A stretch of 64,000 bases of DNA. Source: Punctularia strigosozonata HHB-11173 SS5 (Eukaryota > Basidiomycota > Agaricomycetes > Corticiales > Punctulariaceae). The stretch spans positions 614,787 through 678,786 of the forward strand of contig NW_006767440.1 of assembly GCF_000264995.1 (NCBI RefSeq), given 5' to 3'. Under the pieces are notes generated by a model, which was not told the origin of the DNA, did no database searches, and worked only from the letters and a program-made list of their open reading frames with translations. The translations under genes and the position numbers were made by a program. This document shows, one piece after another, positions 44,790 through 55,300 of the stretch. The number at the start of each line of letters is the position of its first letter. The stretch's first letter is position 1.

Positions 44790-47700
44790 CTACTCAACTT
44801 CTGTATCCCATACCTTCACCAGACCGCCCCAGCCGCCAGAGACAACGTGCTTGCCGTCCGGGGAGTATGCAACGGACAAGACCCAGCCATCATGCGCTTC
44901 CAACGGCCCCACCACCGTCTGACCCGTCTGCGCGTCCCATATCCGGATGGTGCCATCGTCGGAGCCGGAGACGATGTACTTGCCATCCGGCGAGAATGCG
45001 ACGGATAAGACATAGCCGGCGTGCCCTTGCAATGGCTCCAACACCGTCTTTCTCGTCTGCACGTCCCAGATCCGGATTGTATTGTCGGAGGACCCTGAGA
45101 CGATGCGCGTGCCATCGCGAGAATATGCGACTGATCCAACCCAGCTATCGTGGCCTCGAAGCGGATCCCCGACTGGTTTCCCTGTCCCGGCGTCCCAGAG
45201 TCGGATCGTGTGGTCGCCGGATCCAGAGGCGATGCGATCCCCAGCGGGTGAAAATGCGACGCTCGTGACGTCATGACCTCGCAAAGGGTCGCCGATAGCC
45301 TGTCCCGTCTGCGCATCCCAAAGTCGGAGTGTACCGTCGCCTGAGCCCGAGACAATGCGTCTGCCGTCGGGTGAGAAGGCGACACTGTTCACACTGCCTG
45401 TATGCCCTCGGAGCGGCTCCCCGATCTGCTGCCCCGTCTCCACGTCCCACAGTCGGACGGTTCTGTCATACGAGCCCGAGGCAAGACGCTTTCCGTCTGG
45501 GGAAAATGCGACAGAGTTGACGTAGTCCGCGTGCCCCAGTAATGGCATTAGGATTTCCTTTCCGGTCTCCGCGTTCCATATACGGATTCCGTCGAGTGCG
45601 TGGCCCGCAGAGGCAATGCGTGCACCATTGGGAGAGAAGGAAACGGAAACAACCGGCCGGAACATGTCACTAGCCCTGATCACTTTCTGCAGTCCTACAT
45701 AAACCCATTTGAGGAATACAACAAGTGAACATCGCGTAGCGATACTTACTGCCAACGAATATCTTCATTATTCGATCCACAGCCTCGCGAGTTCCTGATT
45801 GTTCCTGATCGACACAGGGACAGCAGTTCCTTCANNNNNNNNNNNNNNNNNNNNNNNNNNNNNNNNNNNNNNNNNNNNNNNNNNNNNNNNNNNNNNNNNN
45901 NNNNNNNNNNNNNNNNNNNNNNNNNNNNNNNNNNNNNNNNNNNNNNNNNNNNNNNNNNNNNNNNNNNNNNNNNNNNNNNNNNNNNNNNNNNNNNNNNNNN
46001 NNNNNNNNNNNNNNNNNNNNNNNNNNNNNNNNNNNNNNNNNNNNNNNNNNNNNNNNNNNNNNNNNNNNNNNNNNNNNNNNNNNNNNNNNNNNNNNNNNNN
46101 NNNNNNNNNNNNNNNNNNNNNNNNNNNNNNNNNNNNNNNNNNNNNNNNNNNNNNNNNNNNNNNNNNNNNNNNNNNNNNNNNNNNNNNNNNNNNNNNNNNN
46201 NNNNNNNNNNNNNNNNNNNNNNNNNNNNNNNNNNNNNNNNNNNNNNNNNNNNNNNNNNNNNNNNNNNNNNNNNNNNNNNTTCCTTTCCGGTCTCCGCGTT
46301 CCATATACGGATTCCGTCGAGTGCGTGGCCCGCAGAGGCAATGCGTGCACCATTGGGAGAGAAGGAAACGGAAACAACCGGCCGGAACATGTCACTAGCC
46401 CTGATCACTTTCTGCAGTCCTACATAAACCCATTTGAGGAATACAACAAGTGAACATCGCGTAGCGATACTTACTGCCAACGAATATCTTCATTATTCGA
46501 TCCACAGCCTCGCGAGTTCCTGATTGTTCCTGATCGACACAGGACAGCAGTTCCTTCAAAATACGTTCCCGGTATTGTCTGGCGCCTATCGGTAACGAGG
46601 AGAACGTGCCAAGAAGCAGTATTATACCGGTCACGCGTGCCTGCCGCAGCTCCCGTTCGAGATTGACGTTGCCGCCTGGTTGCCCTTCAAGAGATTCGAG
46701 CAGCCTAGATACGATCACCACCGTGCTTCTTTTTAGCTTGCCGAAGTCTGCACACATTCAGCATTCACCTTATTCGACGCGCATTGGAAGCTGACTGACC
46801 TGATGCTAGTAATCCAGTCAGGACGGCGCGATCTGTCTTCGATAACCCGGCTTCTACGAGCGCCACTACAACGTTGCCGGCCGTATCACACAAACCTTGC
46901 ATGATTTGATCCTTGGTCTTGGTAAACGCCAGTCTTGCTGCATCGACGTGTGACAAGGCCGCGATGAACAGACGTTCAGGCAAGGCCTCTGACGGGGAGA
47001 ACGAGCTTGCTGCGCAAAAAGCCACCACCAGGTCCGTGATGCGGCTCCTCCGCAGATCCGATTCCATGGCATCGTCGTTCAGCACGAGCTTCAGCTTGTC
47101 GGGGAATTGCGGAACTTGGTCACAACTTGCGATCGACTGCCTGCCGGACTCTTACGGAAGGTGAGGATCAGCTTGACGGAACCAGGTTGAAAGAAGTCGT
47201 TGCTCACCAGTGTATAATAGCGCGTCAAGGACGCTGCGCTCTTTCGCTGAAAGCTGCCTGTTAACCAGATCTTCCACGATCTTTGGAGCTCTGTCCCAGA
47301 GCGGGCTAATGATCTGATCAATGGCTAGGTGGACCCCAGGCCGATGCCATTGGACTATGGGAAGTAATTTTGCCAGATTCGTCTCCCAGTATCGCTCGGT
47401 CGCTCGAGGCAAGGATGGCCAGGAACCCAAAAGAGTCAACAAATCCGTGATTCTCTCTGCACGAATGAACCTGCCCTGATCACGCTGGACAGCCTTGAGC
47501 AGTTTCAGCAGCTTGGATGTATCGGAGACGGCTGCAAGGGTGCTTCTGCCAAAGTCTATCGGGAATTAGTTTGATCGACCAGATGTGCGCTGTCGACTGA
47601 CTCGTTTCCACGATAGAACACAGCACGTCTCGTTGCCAATTTTGAAGCCATCGTTCGCGCATCATGTGGTCCAGAGCCTTCTTAGTTCGAGCACGGAACA

Positions 47701-50177
47701 ATCGCAAGAGCTCCTCCCAAGCATGCCAAAGAGAACCTGATTGTTGCAGGGGCTTCTTGGACAGGCGCTCGGCGGCTTCGCGCATCCAATACTGCTCTCC
47801 GTTATCCATCTGATTGTGCCTATATAAATCTGGAAATGCGTCAAGGACTATCAGGAGTCCAATGATCTGCGTCTCTTGCTGTTCCGTCATAGATCCTGTG
47901 GTGGTCTTGGACTTGACTGCCAAGAGTGCGTCGAAGAGCTTCGGCGCATCAGCGTAATCGGTCATCGACCTCCGGCCGACGTCTGCGCAACGATGAGATT
48001 CATTCTCTCACGAAGACGGATGAACGGCTCACCTGATGACGACAGTGTTCTGAGTACATGGCAATCAGCGTCCGATAGCTCGGCATTCAGTATGCCATCC
48101 ACAATTCGATTAGCCGATTGATATGGATCACGCTCAATCCATTTGCTGTCGGCGACAACCTCTTCCCAGGTGAGTCCATCAGGAATACATGCCCTGCGTT
48201 TCAGCGCTGAGCGTTCCAATTTCATCAACTTGAGAGTTTCAGATCGCAACAGAGGTCCGACGAATGATCCATAGACGATCTCCCGTTGCGATGGAGAATT
48301 GAGAACCGATTCGTGGATCCGTTGGCCATGCATGATCTGGCGGGGAGACGACAGGTGGGGGCTGTATGAGCACAGCCGTTCTGTTGAGCAAATCGGCGGC
48401 GAGAATCTTGTTAGCTACTCACGTGTATAGTGCATGCTCTTTATCTTTGTGCGGGTCGTAGGATAGTCGCTTGAAGGGAAGACTCTCGAGGATTTTCCAA
48501 TACCATCTCATAGAACTGGTAGGCTTAAGCTGCTGCCAATTGCCTTGAAAGTCTATCATCAGAAGTCCTTCCCTGAGCGCTTCGTAAGACATCCAGCGCA
48601 AGGCCGGGCCAAACTTGTCAAGATCGAGATTAAGATCGCTTCCACCGCCACTAATCATCCGTTCAGTATCGTCAGGACGATCGTACCTCCGAACCGACTT
48701 ACATGTCGGAATGAGAGCCGGAGAACCAGACTTCTTTAACGTTCTCGGTATGGCTATTCGGAGTCGGACCAACACCCGCGTTCGCGTACTCGGGCAAGAA
48801 CTTGACCCGGACCTCGTCAAGGGCGAGTGCGTGCCGGAATACGCATACGTGCTTCATCCCCGTCGTCGTCTCCGGAAGGCTCGGCGCCCGGGCGACCCCG
48901 ATTGACGAAACGGTATCCCTAGTAACAAGATTACCATACAGATAATAGGAAAGCGACACGGTGGGGGCTCACCATGCTCCAACGAAATGGACCTTGACAT
49001 CTTTCTGGGAAAGCGTGCTTTTGAAGCGCTTGCTCAACTCCAACGGGTCAGTCTTCCGTTTGCGGCGTTCCTCTGATGTGATCGGCTTCGGCGCCTGCGC
49101 GACCTCCGGTTCTTCTCGCTGCTGTGTCGTCGTGTCGCGTCGAGAGCGGAAAAGCCACCACAGCTTGCTTCGCAGCCAAGCCTCTCCCTTCAATGTCGCA
49201 TTTTCTTGGTTTCCGGAGACGCCAACGTCTTCGTCGTTCTTCGGTGCACGAACCTCATCCGATGATTTGACTGCTTTCTCCTGGCTCGCCAATGCAGCCA
49301 TATAGAGTGCGTATGCGCTGTGATTCGTTGAACAGACTGATTGTGAATGGAGCCGCGCACTCACAATTTTATCTGCCCGTTATTTCCCTTATGGAGCAGA
49401 CCGACCTGGATTGCAGGGCCGCAGCCATCAGCAGAACGTACTGAGCCCATGCACCGGAGAGACGCACCCTTTCTATCATTGCTGCAATGACGCGCACTTG
49501 ATACGCGCCTCGCGAAAAGCCTGCAGAAACTGGTGAGGACGGCGCTGAAGACGTCGAGTTAGGCGACGGACCGAAAAGGAAGATCCGATCCCCAGGTCTA
49601 TAATTCTCCGACAGCCATTGGTAGGCATCGAGGACGATCTTCTTGAAGTTCCTGTGTCAAAGGAGCGTCAGTAGAGAGTCTGGAACAGGTGGCTATAGGT
49701 GTTCACCATGCGATTGCCATGTCGATGGTATGATCCAAAGCCTGCATCCAATACTGTAAGGACAACCTGTTTTCCCTCGCATATGTTCCAATCCCGCTGT
49801 TGTAGTACGTTAGCTGGGTATCGTTTTTGATCAAGCGACTGTAAAGCTCGACAACGTTGGTGTTCTGCGAAAGACGACTAAGCATTGGCGCGAAGCGAAA
49901 CATAGCGGCTGACCTTGTCACTGAATTGATTGGCGGTCCCGTCGATGCACACGACGAGGTTCCGAGCATCGCGTTTACAGGTGCAGGTCACCGAAGCCTT
50001 GGGAGTTTGATGCTGTTTTGCTTTGTCCGGTCCCTGACGAGCCGGATCGGGTCCGGACGACGCAGGATCCTGTGCGTCAACATCCGAGTCCGCCTCAGAA
50101 TTTGCACTGGCAATGCTCTCATCCGACGGTGAGATCAAAGGCGCGGTCGAAGCCGTGTCGTCGTTAGCGGTAGGCAT
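44790..50177 (-). CDS. DUF2235 (Tle1-like lipase) - helical repeat - WD40 protein, interrupted by an assembly gap
   Basis: Multi-exon gene. After a disordered acidic head (MPTANDDTASTAPLISPSDE) comes a DUF2235/T6SS Tle1-like alpha/beta-hydrolase domain. It has VVCIDGTANQFSDK, NTNVVELYSRL, YNSGIGTYA, GDRIFLFG joined to FSRGAYQVRVIAAMIER (GFSRG nucleophile elbow), KVHFVGAWDTVSSIG, and WFSGSHSDIGGG holding the other likely catalytic residues. About five exon-sized helical units (46475-48340) follow, then seven WD40 repeats ending VKVWDTEVE. Known DUF2235 members include bacterial type VI phospholipase effectors. The fungal substrate is unknown, and no NACHT or NB-ARC P-loop is visible. Bases 45835-46279 are N with duplicated edges, so the join between helices and WD40 is certain in order but not in spacing. 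Confidence 0.85.
44793..45700 (-). repeat. Seven WD40 repeats (beta propeller)
   Basis: In order: SVSFSPNGARIASAGHALDG, SVAFSPDGKRLASGSYDRTV, SVAFSPDGRRIVSGSGDGTL, SVAFSPAGDRIASGSGDHTI, SVAYSRDGTRIVSGSSDNTI, SVAFSPDGKYIVSGSDDGTI and SVAYSPDGKHVVSGGWGGLV. Most end in a (R/K)(L/I/V)WD or RIWN dipeptide and GH-type loop. The units are unusually alike, as in recognition propellers of fungal STAND proteins. Seven blades make one closed ring. Confidence 0.9.
45555..45834. repeat. Left copy of a duplicated gap edge
   Basis: These 280 bases recur at 46280-46558 with a single one-base length difference (a run of three G against two near the end). Both copies abut the N run. Best read as overlapping contig ends that were not merged. 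Confidence 0.9.
45835..46279. other. Assembly gap (445 N)
   Basis: Run of 445 unknown bases inside the WD40 gene. Protein frames drawn through it are meaningless. Confidence 1.
46280..46558. repeat. Right copy of a duplicated gap edge
   Basis: Same sequence and direction as 45555-45834, differing by one missing G. It repeats the end of helical unit 5, one intron and the start of the first WD40 unit. Confidence 0.9.
46475..48340 (-). repeat. Exon-scale tandem helical repeat in the DUF2235-WD40 gene
   Basis: Five consecutive exons encode related units of roughly 85-120 residues. Four end in the same helix just before a donor: ELSDADCHVLRTLSSS, WQRDVLCSIVET, QLSAKERSVLDALLYT and GLSKTDRAVLTGLLAS. 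A second shared block sits earlier in the units: QETQIIGLLIVLDAFPDL, AERITDLLTLLGSWPSLP, RRSRITDLVVAFCAASSF and RQARVTGIILLLGTFSSLP. Unit 5 runs from 46747 to 46475 and feeds into the WD40 region. I do not recognise this repeat as a named family. Confidence 0.6.
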
Positions 50178-50772
50178 GGCTCAGCGGCGCAATGGAGTGA
50201 AGGTATCGGTGAGAGGAAGAGACGCGAGGAAGGGGTCCATCCAACCTGCGCACTCTGGCTCAGGAGGGGATATGGGTCGGTTCTCTTGAAGCAAGCACGC
50301 AGGACATGAGGTCCCAGGCCTAATATTGGAGCAGCAAGGTTCAATATATAACGGACATGCACCGCGTGTTGTCCCACCTAATGCGGGATCGAAGATCAGA
50401 CTACTTATCATCTAAAATTGTACCGACAGGTTCGGGAATGAAGCTTGACGCTTTCCCGCTTGCAAGAGCCGAACATCCCAACCAGCGTGTCCGAGAACGA
50501 TGGTCGAAGGGAAAGATCTTGCAATCGTGAATATCAGGCCAGCCCGAACTTTTCATTGCAGCGGGAGTCGTGCGTGTGTCAAGATAGCAAGGCTCTGTGA
50601 GGCCTGAGGTTCGTAATCCGTTGCGGTCAAGAACAACGGCATGCAACGTTCTCATTCACGTCGACGCAGATTAGCGCCCGTGCGGAATGAATGCGGTGGC
50701 GCCACTCGTGCCTCCGTGCTGCCGTTGTAACTCCTTGATTGCCTTCTTGCGACTGCACAACTCCCACCTTAT
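50178..50772. other. Upstream region of the DUF2235-WD40 gene
   Basis: Likely promoter of the minus-strand gene that starts at 50177. One minus-strand frame over 50401-50655 is open but has no motif and no splice support. Confidence 0.45.
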
Positions 50773-51165
50773 CTATTCGTTACTGCCGGAATGACCTTGT
50801 CGAGCAGGTTCTCTCGTCTCAGGTTCAATTTTCGGAACATCAGATGACGATAAGGCCTTGTCGATGTCTTTAGGTGCGTTCAGCGCTCTATCCATGGCCA
50901 CCTTGCCGTAGCTCACGTTCATCCTTCAGGCTCGCTTCTATTCCATTTGCTACGGCTAGACCCATACAGGTGGTCTCACCCCATTATACGCGTCCAGCAA
51001 GATGTTCGCAATCGTGAGGACACCTTGGAAGTTGGGATCGCTGAAGATGCAACCAAGAGGGGTTGTTGTTGTATCCGTCCAGTTGAACCACCAACCTTCC
51101 AAGCACTATATTGATGTTAGCTCAGGATCTGCCTCTGTGCACAAGATCAGGATCCATACAACGAC
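50773..51165 (-). pseudogene. Coding-like 3' exons of an unidentified gene
   Basis: On the minus strand, LDVLGPIVGFVNTS is joined over a short intron to CLEGWWFNWTDTTTTPLGCI, then FSDPNFQGVLTIANILLDAY. A 68-base intron follows, then NGYGKVAMDRALNAPKDIDK and a stop at 50773-50775. Phases agree, so this was recently a gene. Upstream of VLGPIV the frame is blocked and the alpha/beta-hydrolase debris begins, suggesting the 5' part is lost. No family recognised. Confidence 0.4.
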
Positions 51166-51229
51166 GTGTTCACGAAACCGACGATAGGGCCAAGGACATC
51201 CAATCATCACCGGTTATCTGACTACGCTT

Positions 51230-52205
51230 TGAACATGCCGGTCAATCCAGAGCACCTTTCAACATCCCTTCTAGACGACATGGTCCCGCGTGGCTTCCTG
51301 GCGAGTTCTAGTCCCCTCCACTTGAGGCCGCAGAACGCGTGGGCTAACGCGTTCGCACAGATGCCGCCCGCGCGCGCCGATGGATCTTCTTCTTCGCAGA
51401 CTACCGCCTCCGGTGGTGGCCTGTGCCGGATACGATGAGCTCGCCAACATTCGCATTCTCTCGTCCTTCCTCGCCTCCAAGGCCTTCCGCCCGACGGGTC
51501 TCAGATCCTTCGGCGCCACCCTCCTTTCCAACGGCTCCGCATGTAGCGTCGTCGAGATTGCACGCCTTGCCCAAACCGAAATCGGTCTCTATGATGTGCT
51601 CGACCAATCCTATATGCGCCCGCACCCCACGACCCCCGCTTTTTCACGGCTTCCGCGCGTTAATCCCCCAGCTCGGGGAGCTTCTCCACCACCGTCGGTT
51701 GGTTCGCCAGTGCGTCCCGGCGCTAGACCGCGCCGATGGACGCTAGGTGTGCTCAAGTTGCGCGGGATGCACGAGGGCGACATCCCGGACTACTTTGCCA
51801 GCCAGTATCAAGTGCGAATCTCGGCGCACTTCCTCTTTGAAGCGCGAGCCGACGTGCTAGAAGAACATGACCATGTGCTGTTCCCGCCACTGTACGCACG
51901 CGAGGTTACAACCCGCGATCTTGGTGCACGGGACGGCGGACACCGCCGTCGTCGTCCCCGCGACGCCCTGGAGCACGAACCACGTCGTCGCGACAACTCG
52001 CCTTTCAATTCACCAAGCGACCCTTCTTCGCCATCGCCATCGCCACCTGAAAATCGTGAAGGCCTTAGCGTATTGTACGTGTCTTATCCTCCCACAACGT
52101 GCATCACAACGACCAATGGCCAAGAAGCTCATCCAACTGCACTTCCACGCTGTTGCTTCATGCTATCCGTGTCGACCCACCATGTATGGTATATTGATAT
52201 TTAAG
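51230..52205 (+). pseudogene. Alpha/beta-hydrolase-like gene remnant
   Basis: Protein-like stretches appear in more than one frame: AGYDELANIRILSSFLASKA, ARLAQTEIGLYDVLD, NPICARTPRPPLF, LKLRGMHEGDIPDYFASQYQ with VRISAHFLFEA, and LQPAILVHGTADTAVVVP near 51915-51955. The last resembles the strand and loop that carry the catalytic aspartate in alpha/beta hydrolases (LLxHGxxDxxV). I saw no GxSxG elbow. The frame changes several times without good splice sites. Related to the remnant at 43.9-44.1 kb. Confidence 0.4.
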
Positions 52206-52370
52206 ATTGAGAAGAGATACAGTGAACACAGGCCATAGCTACATTGTATGGATTGCATGTCGTAAATGTTGAATCGGATATATAATCGTGATAGTCATCC
52301 AACCAGCCCTGCGCAAAGGCCCCATAGTATATCCCTACTAGTAAACAGTGTCCATTACCCCAGGGCCGCT

Positions 52371-55300
52371 TTATGCTGTCACGGTGATCGTCTTCTCGGG
52401 ACTCAGCCCGTTCCCATTGAGGTTCGTAAGGTTGGTCGGCGGAGGGAGGAAAACCTGACGAACGACGTTAGTGAAGGTCCTATTAGAAAGGTGGATTATC
52501 TGATAACGTACCCTCGTCTTGATACCTCCGGCGGCGGGCAAACGGGTGTTCGAGCCCATGAGCCACGAGTCGACCTCGGCGGCGGCGGCGCGACCCTCCT
52601 GGATACCCCACACGATCAAGGATTGGCCGCGGCGGCAGTCGCCCGCGGCGAACACGCCGTCAACATTGGTCGAGTATTTCTGGGGGAAAATGTCAGTTCA
52701 TAGGTCGAAACGAAGGATGTGCTCGCGGACGGACCTTGTGCGGAGTCTTGATGTTGCTCCTGGCATCCTGCTCGATGCCAAGACCCTTGATTACCTCGTT
52801 CTCTGGGCCTAAGAAACCAAGCGCAAGGAATACGAGCTGAGCAGGATAGAACTTCTCCGAGCCGGGCACCTCCTCCATCTTCCACCGCCCGCCCGAATCC
52901 TTCGTCCATTCGACGCGCACGGTGTTGAGGCCCGCGAGTTTGCCGTCTTCGTCAACGACAAAGTCCTTCGTCGAGATGCAGAATTCGCGAGGATCATTCC
53001 CGAAGTGTGCCGCGACCTCGGTGTGGCCATAGTCGGTGCGGAAGATGCGCGGCCACTGCGGCCATGGGTTGTCACGCCCGCGCGACGCCGGCGGCTTCGG
53101 CAGCAGCTCGAAGTTGGTCACCGACTTCGCACCGTGCCGCATCGCGGTCCCGATACAGTCGTTACCCGTGTCACCACCGCCAATAACGATGACATCCTTG
53201 CCCCGCGCGTCGATGTATTGCCCATCCTCGTGCTGCGAATCCAGCAGCGACTTCGTGTTGAGCTGCAGATACTCCATGGCGAAGTGGATGCCATCTGCAT
53301 CGCGACCCGGGATCTTGAGGTCGCGCGGCCATGTTGCGCCCGTGCAGATGATGACGGCGTCGTGTTCAGCACGGATATCCTCAACGCTGACGTCCTTGCC
53401 CACATGGGTGTTGGGAACGAAGTTCTGTTGTAACGTGAGAAGGATGCAACAGGAGCAACGGGTGAGCGACGTACGACTCCCTCAGCAGCCATGAGGTCAA
53501 TACGACGTTGAACGACCTTCTCTTTGTCAAGCTTCATGCTGAATAACAATGTACGTCAGAATGCGTACCAGAGGCGAAAGACCGTGAAACACTTACTTGG
53601 GGATGCCGTACATGAGAAGACCGCCCATACGGTCGTTGCGATCAAAGACAGTCACCCAGTGACCAGCCTTGTTCAGCTGGTCAGCTGCGGCGAGACCAGA
53701 CGGTCCGGAGCCGATGATGGCAACTTTCTTTCCAGTCCTCGTCTTGGGCGGGTTCGGCTGCATCCAACCCATTTCGAAGCCCTAGATAGACAAGGTACGA
53801 TGAGAGCGTGTATGCGCATAGGGATCGTGGGACACACCTTGTCGATGATGGCGCATTCAATGCTCTTGATGCCGACCGGCTGCTCGTTGATACCCAGCAC
53901 GCAGGCACCCTCGCAGGGAGCAGGGCAGACACGACCGGTGAACTCAGGGAAATTGTTCGTCATGAGCAATCTATTGAGCGCATCATGCCACTGGCCCTTG
54001 AACACGAGATCATTCCACTTGGGGATGATGTTCGAAATCGGGCATCCAGTATCGGACTGACAGAACGGCACACCACAGTCCATGCACCGCGCCGACTGGT
54101 ACTTCAGTTCCGTCTCGGTGAGACGTGTGGAGAGCTCCTTCCAGTCCTTGACACGCTTGCGAGGAGGCCGGTACGCCTCGCCAAGGCGTTTGTACTTCAT
54201 GAATCCGCGAGTCTTGTCAAGCTTGTGCTGCCGCGACTTGGCCGTGGAGTCGTCCACTAGAGAATCCTCCAAGTCACCGACGGATGGTTCATGGCGACCA
54301 AGAGGAGGGCGCACGGAAGCGGCAGAGATGGTTCTCGAGAGAGGTTCCTTGGGCGTCAGCACCTCCAACATTTCCTCGGATGCAAGGTTGACCTGGCTCT
54401 GAGTACGAGATGGGACGAGATCGACGCCGCTCCTCCTCATCTTCTCCTCCTTGATCTTTGCTGCCTGCTCCTCTAGCACCCGCTTGTAATCAAGGGGCAT
54501 CACGCGAACGAACATAGCGACGAGGTGGTGGAAGTCCTGCAGAACGCGGTTTGCTACCTCGGAGCCAGTGTAATGACGGTGGTCTTCGATAAGACCACGA
54601 AGTTCCGCAATCTCCTTCGGGTCGGTCACCTTTCCCAGCTCGACCATCTCCATGTTCACCTTTGAGGGGAAGGTATGCGCCATGTCGAGAACGTAGGCGA
54701 TTCCACCGCTCATACCGGCCGCGAAGTTCCGCCCAGTTGTTCCAAGGACGACTACACGACCGCCCGTCATATACTCGCAGCCATGGTCACCCGTACCCTC
54801 GACAACCGCGTTCGCGCCGGAGTTGCGGACAGCGAAACGTTCCGCAGCGACTCCACGGATGAAGGCTTCGCCGGAGGTTGCACCATACAAGCAGACGTTG
54901 CCAATGATGATGTTTTCCTCGGCCTTGAACGTAGATTGCTTAGGAGGATAGATGACAAGGCGGCCACCGGATAAGCCCTTGCCAACGTAGTCGTTGGCGT
55001 CACCCTCAAGTTCGATGGTGATACCAGGGGCAAGGAAGGCACCCAGCGACTGGCCCGCAGATCCGATCATATTGATATGAATCGTATCCTTCGGAAGACC
55101 GTCCTCGCCGTACAGCTTCGAGACACGGTACGACAGAGAGGTGCCGAGAGCACGGTCGGTGTTGGTGACCTCGCAGTCGATGTGCACCGGCAAGCCCTTG
55201 GTCAACGCAGGCTCGGCTTCATCGATGAATTTGTTGTCAAGACGAATGTAGAGCTTGTGGTCCTGGCGGCGAACACGGTACGTCGCGGCGCCGGGGCGCA

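Noticed and set aside
45746-46480. Long open frames through the N run on both strands
   Set aside because: They exist only because unknown bases contain no stop codons; the residues are undefined.
51380-52204. Single 274-codon gene over the hydrolase-like debris
   Set aside because: Recognisable segments switch frame inside it, so it cannot be one intact protein as it stands.
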